Shown piece after piece: positions 45,262-58,697 of a stretch of 64,000 bases of DNA. Position 1 is the first letter of the stretch. The number at the start of each line of letters is the position of its first letter. Source of the stretch: Linanthus parryae. Its lineage: Eukaryota > Streptophyta > Magnoliopsida > Ericales > Polemoniaceae. Position numbers and translations under genes: made by a program. Location of the stretch: contig JALGPY010000003.1 of assembly GCA_023055425.1 (NCBI GenBank), positions 17,171,001 to 17,235,000 on the forward strand. The letters are read 5' to 3'. The notes under the pieces were generated by a model. It worked only from the letters and a program-made list of their open reading frames with translations, made no database searches and was not told the origin of the DNA.

Positions 45262-46546
45262 CAGGGGCGGAGCCATGTAGGGGCACAGGGGGCGGGGGCA
45301 CATGCCCCCCCCCCCCAAAAAAAACTTTCCCAGAGACTCTGAGATACCCCTATTTTTCTTTTTCTTTTTTAAGTGTGCCCCCTCTATAAATACAAATTCC
45401 CCCCTCTTAAAACATATACAGTCCATTGGTTCAGCGGTTAAAATTTTTCTTTTCAAGTTAATAGCCTCAGGTTCGAATCTCTCTAGTGTACATACGCTAT
45501 TTCTATTTTTTTTGTAAAAAGAATTGTCCCTATTTTTTCAGAAGCAATTGCCCCTCTTTAAATACAAGGAAGCCCCTATATTTTTTCTAAAATACATAAA
45601 AATACCTAACATTTATTACAATTTATTGAAATTATAATTCTTCCCTCATCAAAATAAAAAAGAAAGCCCTCTGCTTGTGAGACGACGGAGCAGACGCACG
45701 ACGTGAAGAAGAACATTGCGTTGTCCAGCGTCCGCCCCTGTCCGGCAGCCCCCCCACCCTGTCATCGTGGTCGGCGCCACCGTTCCTCCGGAGTCCGCTC
45801 TGTCCTCCATCTAAGACTATCTTAAGGTAAATCACTAAACCCTAGTCATTATATACTTCTCCTCAATACTCCTCTTAACCTCCTTAATCTCTAATTGTGA
45901 ATCATCTTCTTCCATTCCTCCTCCTTATATTTCCAATTGCGATTAATTATTGGTGTTCTTGGTCATGATTTATGAATTCGATGAACTGAGCGGGTTGGAC
46001 TGAATTTTTCCGGTAACTAGAAAGGTGGTGGAGAACGTTGCCGCCATTGGGGAAGGTGGTCGAAAAACCATTCAGTTTTCAAAATTTATGCCTAAAACTG
46101 TATAAATTGGAAAAGGAGAGATGAGATATCATCGAAGAGAGGAAAAGTTTTCCCTTGAAAAATAGATAAAGGGTGCAAAGTTAGTTGTGGTGATTTTAAC
46201 TTTTGGGTTGCACTAGTAGCAGATATGTGGTGACTATTCGGGAAGAGGATGAGAGCTTTAGTAAGTGGAAGATTAGTTAACTGTAAAAAAGTGGTTGCTG
46301 AGGCTAAGAATGCGATTGGAGTGATATTTTTTATTTTTCATAATATAATTTAAAAAACTCACGGTTATAATAGACGGATAGTTAGTTTTGCACATAGTTT
46401 GAAAGTTTAAGGTTGTATTTGACCAAAATGAAAGTTAATGGTTCATTTTGATTTCCAAGTGATAGTTTAAGGGGGTAAATTAAACTTTTGCCTTGTTTTT
46501 TTTTTAATTTGTGCCCCCCTTTACCCAAATCCTGGCTCCGCCACTG
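45262..46546. mobile_element. non-autonomous hAT-type element with 8-bp target duplication
   Basis: The left end CAGGGGCGGAGCCA (45262-45275) and the right end, whose complement is CAGTGGCGGAGCCA (46533-46546), match at 13 of 14 bases. The 8-bp duplication agtgtgac is perfect on both sides (45254-45261 and 46547-46554). The 1285-bp interior has no transposase. It has a C12-type homopolymer near 45305 and a tRNA-like promoter at 45421-45480. Confidence 0.88.
45421..45490 (+). repeat. tRNA-like (SINE-type) pol III promoter inside the hAT element
   Basis: The A-box-like TGGTTCAGCGG (45427-45437) and B-box-like GGTTCGAATCT (45470-45480, ten of eleven bases) are spaced 32 bp apart, as in tRNA genes. 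There is no paired acceptor stem, so it is not a tRNA gene. It could drive pol III transcription or be the head of an old SINE captured by the hAT element. Confidence 0.5.
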
Positions 46547-47439
46547 AGTGTGACCCCATATGTTTCTACTTAGTTGGTAGTACCTATTTACTAACATGGA
46601 GCGGCCTCTAGCAAGACATCCATGCTAACCAACTAATTGAAATAGTCATCCGACATACCTTGTGCAAGTATTGTCTCATCCCTTTGTCTATATATCCGGA
46701 TTGGACACGAGACATACAAGTCACACTCGTATATCCAATCCATAGTTTCTCGATCCTGGGAATAATCTCATCCATGCATATAACATCAATATCCTATATT
46801 GATTTATCTGAGTTTGGCAAGACATTCTATGAGCACCAACCCTCGAGTCGCGTGGATATCGACTCCCGTTATGTGGGAGGGACAAATCTATGCCACTACC
46901 ATCTCTAAGCTTGCTTCTTTAATGTATCCGACGAACGCCTTTACTGCTACCCAGATATGGTGTAGCGTTTGACGATGTCAAAATACAATAATCCACAACT
47001 AGAGGATCTAGTGACTTCAAGTGTAAGGATGACAATACCGTTGTCACTGCGAGAAGCGCTTTTGACTTTACATATCTTATATGTAGCCTTCTCGTTATGG
47101 GACAATCCAGTATGTCATTACTCCTAACGCATACCCATGTGTTGGATCGTGATATCTCTATATCAATCCAACCCCATACTAGTCTATAGTTGATCGTCCT
47201 GTTAATCAGTATAATCGACTAGGAATATTTAAGATAAAGAACATATTAGCAATCTAAGGACTTCATTATATTAAATATATCCATAAATAATACAATGAAT
47301 ATTCTAGCCAAAAGTAATGTTCATACTAGATAAGATTGTCTCAAGGCCATTTATTCAAACATTATGTTACTAAAAACATCATATTTGGACTACTAATTGG
47401 CATTTTATTTAATGGCTAAACCAATTTTAATCTCCAACA

Positions 47440-47986
47440 TAGTTAACAAAACTAGGCTAGACATGGGATTTTGTATGATTTCTAAATTGAAATTATGGTA
47501 CATTGCATATTAAAGTATTTTGTTTATTCTTGACTTGAGGTTAGATTTGGAACTAGTTTTATTTATGACATGCTCTTTAGATGTATGGTTATGGTTTAGA
47601 GAAAGGATATTCATTACTTTACCATTCCCCTATGGGATCCATAAATTTCTTCCACTGGTTGCTGAGCAAATTTGGCATTGCTTTAACTTTGAGCCATATA
47701 ATTATTGTGTTTTTTTTACTGCGTCTTCTCTCTCGCACATTAGATACTTCTTATTGGATTAGTAACATTTCTCATAATGGCACTTTAGCTACTTCTTTAC
47801 AATCACTGAATTATAACCAAATGGTCTAAAACTGGCGCCACTATGTGATTGATCCGAGTAGATGGGAAAAGCTCCATCCATTCTAGTGTTGCAACGTCAC
47901 GGCTGCTCACGGATAACCTCAACATTTGAGGGGTTACTATCCCATGTAAAATATTGGTCGTAGTAGCCATGGTCCATTAAATTTAA
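47440..47986. other. no gene seen
   Basis: AT-rich sequence between the copia LTR and the LINE fragment. The ORFs at 47520-47829 overlap in different frames and have no domain. Confidence 0.5.
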
Positions 47987-48439
47987 CTATTCCAGAGTTT
48001 GACAGAAATCGGTTGCGCTTTTTTTGTTAAAACCTTCCCCGCCTTCTTTTCTAGTAATACTGCTGATTGCATTGAAATCTCCTATCATGCACCAATGAAA
48101 CTCATTACCACCGAATTTCATAAATTCCCGCAAATCCCTTCGTTCATTGGCTAATGGGTTTTTGAAAAAACCTGCTAGTTGTCGAACTTTATTGATTTCC
48201 ACACCCTCTACCCAATAATCAATGTGATCGGTAGAGTAAGAATGTATTGTGATTTTGATTTTTTCCTGCCATAGTAGAGTCAAACCCCCACTGTTACCTA
48301 TGTTGCTGACGGCCAAAATACACTTGAAGTTCGATCCTTTGTTGTACTTTCTCCATCTCTTGACTAGAAACTCTAGTTTCCATAAGGAAGACCAGACACG
48401 GGCATGTACCCTGCACGAGGTCGTGAAGGACTCAAACAT
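47987..48439 (-). pseudogene. LINE (non-LTR retrotransposon) endonuclease fragment
   Basis: 150 codons resemble the AP-type endonuclease of plant L1-like LINEs: SGGLTLLW, an HIDYWV region, the GFF...N.R linker and MIGDFNAI, whose Asp and Asn are part of the catalytic site. The frame ends after this motif. No LINE reverse transcriptase or poly-A tail is present nearby, so it is a small truncated piece. Confidence 0.72.
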
Positions 48440-48449
48440 TATGAGGGCC

Positions 48450-49498
48450 TGATAAATCCACTAACTCCACATAGGAGTTATATATTGACGCAGTTTCCTA
48501 CTGTTTGAGAGCAAAAATGGAGAATGTAGCGTCTATTCGAGTGATTTTTGAACTTAATTTGTAAAGTGATCTTGGCATGAGATAATTATAGTTCGGGCAT
48601 TTGTCATGTTGTTTTAAGCTTATTTAAGCTATTGTTGTCACTTGTGATATTCACAGTTGTGTTGATGTTGTTCCGACATGAATAGAAGCTCGGTGATGAT
48701 TTGAAGAGGAAAAACAAACTTCAGAAGCAAAAGAAAGCTCGGGAAAAGTTTAAGAAAGAAGATAGGCAATGAGAGCAAAATAAGAAGAAAATTTGGCTAA
48801 GGGAATGAGCTCCCATGAGCTCCAGATTGTTCCCAATAGCAAGAAAAAAATAGTAGAATGCACAACAATATGTGTTCCCACGAGTAAGAAGTGCTCGCAC
48901 GAGCACAACTGGCGGGGGCTGCTCCAACTTAGGGGGGGTTATGCAAATATGAAGGATTTATGTTCCAAGATCGGGGATGACTCTATTATAAGGACGTGTG
49001 TACTGTGTATGAGTATCTCACTACTGACTAATCATTGTTGAACGTACGAGGAGGAGAATAAGCTTAGATAAAGGATCCGTCCCGGTTTCACGATTCAGGC
49101 GTTTGATCGCTATTTCTTCATCTTTTCTTTAAGTTTTATCAAAATTTGTGTAATCTAATTATTAGCATGACAAGCTAAACGTGTTTTTTCAGGGTTTCTA
49201 CGGAGAACCTTGGGATTGGACCTAGACGAATTTTCCAAATCACGTGTGATTCACATTTTGGATGACTTTATACTATTTTGATGTTCTAGTTTATAAATGT
49301 GTTCTTGTTCTTATGTATACGTATGGATTGATCACCCGAAATTATTAAATGTTCATGTTCAGTGCTCGGGAGCGACTATAACTTGAATGTGTCTAAAAAC
49401 TTGATTTCACTCTATACTCCTTTAGACCGAGAGGAATGAGGAGTTTGAATGGCCACAAGAGCGCAGTTTTGGTTGAAATAACATATTGTTAGTACATC
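48450..49498 (+). repeat. unclassified LTR-like repeat, left part (interrupted)
   Basis: Moderately AT-rich, no ORF. It is cut by the insertion at 49499, and the same sequence resumes after 57350. The body contains an untranslated-leader-like stretch (ggtttcacgattcaggcg and following). I suspect an old LTR but could not define both ends. Confidence 0.35.
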
Positions 49499-52400
49499 TG
49501 TCACATCCCCCTCCCGCCGACCCCGATTAGCGATTAATAAAACTTTGCGTTAACGGGAGGAGGGCGCGACATGCCGGTGCGGCCTCGACTCGTCGAGAGG
49601 CTAAACAAGTTATTTGAAAAAATCGTGATGAAAATTTACTTTTTGAAAACTTTGCGGAAGCGTAAATTAATGATTTACTTGGGGTCGTAATGATAAATGA
49701 TTTGACTTGTAAAGAAATAAGAGTTGAAACTTAGAAATCAATATTATTTAGCCATCTCGACTCATGACGTAAACAGAGCATAAATCGGGAAATGTTCTAG
49801 GTATCATACAACGGCTCATACAAAGTCTTAAATACATAATTATACAATTCTTACATTCTTAAAACAATATACAAACATGTATTCTCGAATAGCTCAAGCG
49901 TCTGGCATATACTCGACATCTAAGCACAAAGCATCACCAACCACGTTGTCACATATCAAGTTAACCCATGCTACTTCTTGCTTCTTACATGTTCTTAAAA
50001 CCTGAAAAGAAATGTAATTTAAAAGGGTGAGCTCAACTAGCTCAGTAAGTTACATCTACGCCCCTCCGTAGGTTTGAAAAATCAAAAGAGGCTAACTTTC
50101 CCATGGAGCGACATGAACATAAGGCATAGTCATACATACATATACTTGTGAAGCTTGAAAGAGCATGAAATTCATAAAGCATAACGTGTATCGTAAAGAA
50201 AGCGTAACGTAAAGCATAACTTGAGTCATGAGAAATCGTGTTGTTCCAAGTAGGAACCTTGCTTTGTCTCACGTGGAGACCTTAACATACTTGAACATGC
50301 TTGCTTATTTTCTTATCTTATGGCCCGTGTAACCTTCGTGACTTAACATAACGTAGGGACATGTCCATCGCGACGGCTCGTGAGGCGACGCGTTGCCTGC
50401 TTATATTGCCCCGGCAAAAGGGCCGTAGCCTGCCTATACCCGACAGGGGGTTTCACTACGGTAACCGTGGCCTTTCTGAAAGCGAGTTTTATCTTATGAA
50501 ACGTTTATTTATTTTCTTTATTAGCATCCATGGGGCACAAACATTTCATTTGAGTAGGAACACATACATACATAATAATAGGGACAACATGAACATACAT
50601 AAGCTTTTAAGAAACTTGAGGCTCGGTACAAACTTCGGGAGGTAGGGTAACTCACCTTGCGAGCTTAATCCATTTATTTAACATTCCTTATTTCAAATTC
50701 ATTCATCTTCAAGCAAACGATCATCAAATCCGTTGTCACGTAAATAGCAAAGAACGCTACAAAGCATACATATAATCACTTAGCACAAAATCATTCCAAA
50801 CATAGCACATAAGCACTTAGCATGAATTCATTCCAAACATAGCACATAATAATTTAGCATGAAATTATTCCAAATAGACATGCCTAAATCACTTAGCAAA
50901 ATGATACTAGTCTTATCAATGCAAGATAAACAAACTTCTCACACATCCATATACTTGTATTGTATTAAACATATTATTAGATGCATATGCAATGTAAAAT
51001 GTAGCACATAAGAGCAATATAACATATAATGAACTAAAAGGTAACTTGCATAAACTAGCTTTAATAACTTGATAAACTTCTAAATCATGCTTATAAGATA
51101 AGAGTAACCATCGCTAGTACAAAATTCATAGGTGACTCAAAATAATTATTTGGGACCTCAAATTTTGACATAACATAGATAAAGAGTTTAAACTTAACAT
51201 ATAAAAATATCAAAAATTATGAAAACTTCTAAGTATTTTTAAACATTAACTTTCAGAGTTGTTTAGGTATAAAACAGAGGCTGAAAAGCGGTCTTGATAA
51301 TAAATTCATAAAAAATTCATACAAGTTTCAAATATTATGAAATTTTAACAGGAAGTAAATAACACCCCTGGGAACAACATATCCAAATTTGGTATCCATT
51401 AGAGTAGAATAAGTATATGAAATCGATAAAAAACTTCTCTGGTCTGGGTTGGACAGAGTGTGAAAACAACCCAAGTTTTCGGCCAACTAAAAATTAAATA
51501 CAAGTCCAATTGCTCTGAAATATTTACTGTAGAAACATCATATAAAAATACACAAATCATGAATTTTTCGTAATTTTCTGAAATAATTAAGTATTTTTCT
51601 CGATTTTGTGAAAATTAGCTCAAAACATGAGTTTGATGGTTTGTATAGTTCAAAATTAGTTGCATGCAAGAAATTTTCTTTCAAGATCTGAAATTGGACA
51701 ATCAAAATAGCTGGAGCACATACATATATACCAAACAACTCAATTTTATACTTGCATGTGTGAAAATCATGAAGATGATGATGAATGAAGAACATGCAAT
51801 CACAAATCCACCATGCTAACATACAAATGAGATGGTCAATGCTAAGATTGCATCTTAAAAATGATGATCCACTAACATGCAACTAAAGATTTGTCATAGA
51901 ATCACAAGAATGGGAAGTGATTGAACAAAATCATGATTTAGATGCAAAAGATGTAGAACTTACTCATACTTTCATGGTGTTCTGAAGTGGGTTTGAAGAA
52001 GTGATGAATAATAGCTCCTAGATGCTCCAATCTTGAAGAAAATGCTAAAAACTTGCTCACCAATTGATATACTAACACCCAAGATGGGTTTTTTACACTT
52101 AGAACTTCAAAAATCTAGTGTTTGGACCATGTTTTTGGAGGGTCAAGAAGAAAACCGGGAATGAAGCTAAGGGGAGATAAGTGAGAGCTTTGTGGCATTC
52201 ATGAGTGAGAAAATGAGGAGGAAAAATGATGACCATGATGCAACTTGTGCTTATATAGTCCCAAGATAATTGAGTGTGATGGTCACACCAAAATAAGTGA
52301 AAACAAGTATGTTCCAAATCATATAATGCACACTCACTATTTCATATTGATGCAAGTATTTAACGTATCCAAAGCATTCAACTAAAATCTAATACTATAT

Positions 52401-52619
52401 TTTATTTTTCATACAAATATTGCACAAAAGACCTTGAGCTTTATATAAAAGACATTATAGTTACCAAATAAAACAAACATATAACTTGATTTATACTTCT
52501 ATAACTTTTCTTAACAAAAAGTTTAGCATAGCTAACAAAATATTTTCCTTAAACACTATTAGATAATACTGTCATCACTTAAAGTTAGAACATTTAACAT
52601 AAATATCGGGGATACTACA
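49499..52619 (-). repeat. 3' LTR (minus orientation) of the LARD element
   Basis: It is 3121 bp, equal in length to its partner. The first ~300 bp (the U5 end in element orientation) differ from the partner at about 15 sites, while the other 2.8 kb show about five to eight differences. ORFs of 70-115 codons inside occur in both LTR copies and have no domain. Confidence 0.9.
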
Positions 52620-54224
52620 TTCTACCCACCTTATAAAGAATTCGTCCTCGAATTCACTTAACGAATGTCTAACATGAATGAAATCATATAAAATTCTAAC
52701 TAACATAGAATCACTGCACAACTTAGCCTTATAGGTTATCTTAACGTTGAACTGGGGTTGGCAAATACATCAAGCCCTTCACGCTTACGAGAGGGAACAA
52801 TACGCAGTGTCGTCACACTTTGTACCGCTCCAGCAAGCTCGTAATTGTTCCAGAGGTCCTGTCTTTCACACTTACGAAAGGGAACAATACATCGTGTCGT
52901 CACACTTTGTACCGCTCCAGCAAGCTCGTAGTTGTGTTGAAGTCCCCGTTGGACCGTAGAACATAGTGGGAACAACTTATAGCATCGTAATGATGATATA
53001 GCTGCTCGTCCGACTTGCACATTAGCGGCCCAAACACTTGACATTCGCACATCAGTTGAACTTTCGACATGCTCGTATTACTATTAATTCACTTACTAAC
53101 ATGCATATATATCAGACACAAAACATACATGACATGCATAACTTACACATAATACATCACATAATTTTATGCTCAATTGTTAAAAATAAAAACAAACATC
53201 AAGCACATAACATGGACATAACATAACGTTTTATGACAGAACTAAACAAACATACTTCTCACAACTTTAATTTGGACATAAAAATTTCACTCGTCGCATA
53301 TAAACACTTCAATTAGAACAACCAACAACATATTTCAAAGCTTGCTATACTTTCTAATTTTCATAATTTTATGTTTTTTTAAACATCATACATAATCAAG
53401 AAATATAGCATACTTAGTTTCCATGATCTTCACATAACATGTACATTCGTATACATATATAGTACCCTACATACATGAAAGAAACGCCATGATAGCATAT
53501 GAATCACATAAACACACTTATCATACCGTAACATATAAAAGCACCCCACGTACTTAATATTATCATCTTTTCATGAAAATTTTATATAATGTAAATCTAA
53601 TACCACACTTGGTTCGTGATCACATAACATGAACATGCTTCTTCACTTTCCATATCTTGCATGTCATACTCTTAAATATAAGTCATAAGGTTTACAAGTC
53701 AAGTATCATTCACATAATATTCATGCTTAAACAATTACATAACAAATCAAAAACATGATACTATACTTGATTCATGAGCTCTTATCATCTACTTGCTTCT
53801 ATCTTATTTCTATGGGCATACACCAAACTTAATCATGGTCTCGTAAGTCGACGTGTCATTTTATTTATCTTAGCATGACTAATGATAGCTAGAAATGTGA
53901 TTTTAAATCACTCACACATAATTCATACTGATACACCATAAAGGATCATTTTAACTTCAAACATGATCGAACATAAAAATTTATAAATAATTCACTTAAG
54001 CATTTAAGGAAGCTCTTAGGCACGTAAGTCACATAAAAATCCATACCTTCGTGGGATCTAACTTACTATCTTAAGGCTTATAATTATTAGCGGCATACTA
54101 ACGTAGCATATAATCATACACATAACATACGTACAAATAAACTTTCACATAAGTAAGCACATAATGGGGCCTTAAGGTTTACTAAACTTACGTATCTATA
54201 ACCTAATGCTCTGATACCACAAAA
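52620..54224 (-). other. interior of the LARD element
   Basis: There is no gag or pol similarity. The purine tract ataaggtgggtagaa (minus strand, 52620-52634) abuts the 3' LTR. An 87-bp unit is present twice (from about 52780 and 52867) and is in frame with a 104-codon minus ORF of no known family. The primer site TGGTATCAGAGC is on the minus strand at 54219-54208. The remainder is AT-rich. Confidence 0.8.
54208..54219 (-). other. primer-binding site (initiator tRNA-Met) of the LARD element
   Basis: The minus strand reads TGGTATCAGAGC, five bases inside the right-hand LTR. This sets the orientation of the element. Confidence 0.9.
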
Positions 54225-57200
54225 TGTCACATCCCTCTCCCGCCGACCCCGATTAGCGATTAATAAAACTTTGCGTTAACGGGAGGAGGGCGCGACATGC
54301 CGGTGCGGCCTCGACTCGTCGAGAGGCTAAACGAGTTATTTGAAAAAATCGAGATGAAAATTTACTTTTTGAAAACTTTGCGGAAGCGTAAATTAATGAT
54401 TTACTTGGGGTCGTAATGATAAATGATTTGACTTGTAAAGAAACAAGAGTTGAAACATAAAAATTCAATGTCATTTAGCCATCTCGACTCGTATCGTAAC
54501 AAAGCATAACTGGGGAAATGTTCTAGGTATCATACAACGGCTCATACAAAGTCTTAAATACATAATTATACAATTCTTACATTCTTAAAACAATATACAA
54601 ACATGTATTCTCGAATAGCTCAAGCGTCTGGCATATACTCGACATCTAAGCACAAAGCATCACCAACCACGTTGTCACATATCAAGTTAACCCATGCTAC
54701 TTCTTGCTTCTTACATGTTCTTAAAACCTGAAAAGAAATGTAATTTAAAAGGGTGAGCTCAACTAGCTCAGTAAGTTACATCTACGCCCCTCCGTAGGTT
54801 TGAAAAATCAAAAGAGGCTAACTTTCCCATGGAGCGACATGAACATAAGGCATAGTCATACATACATATACTTGTGAAGCTTGAAAGAGCATGAAATTCA
54901 TAAAGCATAACGTGTATCGTAAAGAAAGCGTAACGTAAAGCATAACTTGAGTCATGAGAAATCGTGTTGTTCCAAGTAGGAACCTTGCTTTGTCTCACGT
55001 GGAGACCTTAACATACTTGAACATGCTAACTTATTTTCTTATCTTATGGCCCGTGTAACCTTCGTGACTTAACATAACGTAGGGACATGTCCATCGCGAC
55101 GGCTCGTGAGGCGACGCGTTGCCTGCTTATATTGCCCCGGCAAAAGGGCCGTAGCCTGCCTATACCCGACAGGGGGTTTCACTACGGTAACCGTGGCCTT
55201 TCTGAAAGCGAGTTTTATCTTATGAAACGTTTATTTATTTTCTTTATTAGCATCCATGGGGCACAAACATTTCATTTGAGTAGGAACACATACATACATA
55301 ATAATAGGGACAACATGAACATACATAAGCTTTTAAGAAACTTGAGGCTCGGTACAAACTTCGGGAGGTAGGGTAACTCACCTTGCGAGCTTAATCCATT
55401 TATTTAACATTCCTTATTTCAAATTCATTCATCTTCAAGCAAACGATCATCAAATCCGTTGTCACGTAAATAGCAAAGAACGCTACAAAGCATACATATA
55501 ATCACTTAGCACAAAATCATTCCAAACATAGCACATAAGCACTTAGCATGAATTCATTCCAAACATAGCACATAATAATTTAGCATGAAATTATTCCAAA
55601 TAGACATGCCTAAATCACTTAGCAAAATGATACTAGTCTTATCAATGCAAGATAAACAAACTTCTCACACATCCATATACTTGTATTGTATTAAACATAT
55701 TATTAGATGCATATGCAATGTAAAATGTAGCACATAAGAGCAATATAACATATAATGAACTAAAAGGTAACTTGCATAAACTAGCTTTAATAACTTGATA
55801 AACTTCTAAATCATGCTTATAAGATAAGAGTAACCATCGCTAGTACAAAATTCATAGGTGACTCAAAATAATTATTTGGGACCTCAAATTTTGACATAAC
55901 ATAGATAAAGAGTTTAAACTTAACATATAAAAATATCAAAAATTATGAAAACTTCTAAGTATTTTTAAACATTAACTTTCAGAGTTGTTTAGGTATAAAA
56001 CAGAGGCTGAAAAGCGGTCTTGATAATAAATTCATAAAAAATTCATACAAGTTTCAAATATTATGAAATTTTAACAGGAAGTAAATAACACCCCTGGGAA
56101 CAACATATCCAAATTTGGTATCCATTAGAGTAGAATAAGTATATGAAATCGATAAAAAACTTCTCTGGTCTGGGTTGGACAGAGTGTGAAAACAACCCAA
56201 GTTTTCGGCCAACTAAAAATTAAATACAAGTCCAATTGCTCTGAAATATTTACTGTAGAAACATCATATAAAAATACACAAATCATGAATTTTTCGTAAT
56301 TTTCTGAAATAATTAAGTATTTTTCTCGATTTTGTGAAAATTAGCTCAAAACATGAGTTTGATGGTTTGTATAGTTCAAAATTAGTTGCATGCAAGAAAT
56401 TTTCTTTCAAGATCTGAAATTGGACAATCAAAATAGCTGGAGCACATACATATATACCAAACAACTCAATTTTATACTTGCATGTGTGAAAATCATGAAG
56501 ATGATGATGAATGAAGAACATGCAATCACAAATCCACCATGCTAACATACAAATGAGATGGTCAATGCTAAGATTGCATCTTAAAAATGATGATCCACTA
56601 ACATGCAACTAAAGATTTGTCATAGAATCACAAGAATGGGAAGTGATTGAACAAAATCATGATTTAGATGCAAAAGATGTAGAACTTACTCATACTTTCA
56701 TGGTGTTCTGAAGTGGGTTTGAAGAAGTGATGAATAATAGCTCCTAGATGCTCCAATCTTGAAGAAAATGCTAAAAACTTGCTCACCAATTGATATACTA
56801 ACACCCAAGATGGGTTTTTTACACTTAGAACTTCAAAAATCTAGTGTTTGGACCATGTTTTTGGAGGGTCAAGAAGAAAACCGGGAATGAAGCTAAGGGG
56901 AGATAAGTGAGAGCTTTGTGGCATTCATGAGTGAGAAAATGAGGAGGAAAAATGATGACCATGATGCAACTTGTGCTTATATAGTCCCAAGATAATTGAA
57001 TGTGATGGTCACACCAAAATAAGTGAAAACAAGTATGTTCCAAATCATATAATGCACACTCACTATTTCATATTGATGCAAGTATTTAACGTATCCAAAG
57101 CATTCAACTAAAATCTAATACTATATTTTATTTTTCATACAAATATCGCACAAAAGACCTTGAGCTTTATATAAAAGACATTATAGTTACCAAATAAAAC

Positions 57201-57345
57201 AAACATATAACTTGATTTATACTTCTATAACTTTTCTTAACAAAAAGTTTAGCATAGCTAACAAAATATTTTCCTTAAACACTATTAGATAATACTATCA
57301 TCACTTAAAGTTAGAACATTTAACATAAATATCGGGGATACTACA
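54225..57345 (-). repeat. 5' LTR (minus orientation) of the LARD element
   Basis: 3121 bp, TG...CA, closely matching 49499-52619 except in the first ~300 bp. Confidence 0.9.
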
Positions 57346-57350
57346 ACATC

Positions 57351-58697
57351 GGCAGACGGAGAGAACTCGAGGCATAGAGTTTGTTATCCAACTAGAACAT
57401 AATGGTAGGCATTAGTGGACGGAGAGGATATAGTGACTATTGTTAGGTGGAACTACGTGAGATCGAGAGATAATAGTATTAGATATTACCCGACTTTGCT
57501 AGATATTGAGTAGTGTATCTCATCATTACCCGGAATTGTCTTAGAACCCTTGGGGATCTATAGAACACATTGTATTTTCCCATTTATCACATTTTACAAC
57601 GAACAACAATTAGTCGAAAACTCTAAACATTAGCTAGTCGGTATATAATACACGTTACTTGTTTGGGGACGACAAATAAAACAATCAACTACAATCATCC
57701 TTCAATTACCACACGTACTTAGATGATTCTTAGTTAGATAATTTCAGCTTATCCTCATGGGAATGATAATACCTTCATTTTTACGGATAACGGTTGATTA
57801 TTTAGCTAAACATTAGTTTAGAATATTTATTTTATTTTTGTTTTATCTACTATTATCTAACACCGTACTTTTTTTTAAAATTTGTGTTTCCATTACCAGT
57901 GTATGCCCATGATCCCTGGTCAGCTTGTGCCCTCACTAGAAGATTTTGAACCATTATTTAGATATTAGAGAAGACGTGTGTGCGTGTGTGTGAGAGAGAG
58001 AGAGAGAGAGTAAAATGGCTCATCAACAGGCCCGAGCAACTTGCTACCCCGATTGTTGACCTACAATGCGCTTGGATAAGCGTGAGAACCAAATGCCTTA
58101 CAATAAGTCTAGAAGGCCTTTGCCATAAAGCTTTGTGTGGTCACGTTCTGGCAATATTATGGTATTGTTAAGTTTTCTAAAGAGCTTTAAGTATTCTTTT
58201 ATAGGAAACGGTTGCTTACTTATGTTCAATTTTATCTCCTAAAAATTAGATTTTAAGAATAAAAATTAAGAAAAGTTGTAGTTAAAAAAAATAATAAAAA
58301 AAGATCTAAAGTTAAAAAAAATTAAGTTACAATGAAAATGAGCAAAATATATTTTTTTTGCCAAAAACAAAAGAACATCATATTGCTAGAGAAAACCATC
58401 GAGGAGATACATAGTTTAGCATCCAAGAAGCATCAAACAAACTATCAAAAGACAAAGTTACATATAACAAGGTAAAGAAAGCAGAGCCTTAGTATTAAAT
58501 ATGATAGTTTACGATAAGTCTATATAGAGGCTTGTGTGTCTCCTTTGTGAAGATACGAAGAAAAGATGTAGTTAATATCCTACTTTTCTCCATTCTTCGT
58601 TTCCTTCCTTTTCTCCATTCCCGATCTTTTCCTACTTTCTGCAACTACCTGTGTGGATCAGACACGGTTAAAGAATTTCAATATGGAATCAGAGGTT
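57351..58697. other. right part of the interrupted repeat, then intergenic sequence
   Basis: 57351 to about 57700 continues the repeat that ends at 49498. A (GT)n(GA)n microsatellite occupies about 57975-58010. No supported gene: the ORFs at 57980-58171 and 58532-58744 show no domain. Confidence 0.5.

Larger units (their letters stand above)
44704..47439 (-). repeat. Ty1/copia-type LTR, minus orientation, split by a hAT element
   Basis: Read on the minus strand it starts TGTTGGAGATTAAAATTGG at 47439, a common start of copia LTRs, and appears to end ...GATCAAAACCCA at 44704. Without the hAT insertion (45262-46546 plus its duplicated 8 bp) it is about 1.44 kb. No 5-bp target duplication could be matched, so the left end or the solo-LTR status is uncertain. 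Confidence 0.5.
49499..57345 (-). mobile_element. large-LTR non-autonomous retrotransposon (LARD type)
   Basis: Two 3121-bp LTRs (49499-52619 and 54225-57345) enclose only 1605 bp without gag-pol. The 5-bp duplication acatc is perfect (49494-49498 and 57346-57350). The initiator-Met primer site is on the minus strand next to the right LTR, and a purine tract on the minus strand is next to the left LTR, so the element reads right to left. The minus-strand LTR start TGTAGTATCCC resembles Tekay-type LTRs. It must rely on proteins from another element. Confidence 0.9.

Noticed and set aside
45421..45490. Possible tRNA gene
   Set aside because: A- and B-box-like sequences are present, but no acceptor stem pairs and the B box has a mismatch.
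47520..47829. Two overlapping 80-82-codon ORFs
   Set aside because: Different frames of the same AT-rich sequence, hydrophobic by composition and without a motif.
50042..52317. ORFs of 72-114 codons duplicated in both 3.1-kb LTRs (also 54768-57043)
   Set aside because: They are present twice only because the LTR is. They lack domains and start contexts, and LTRs of this type are non-coding.
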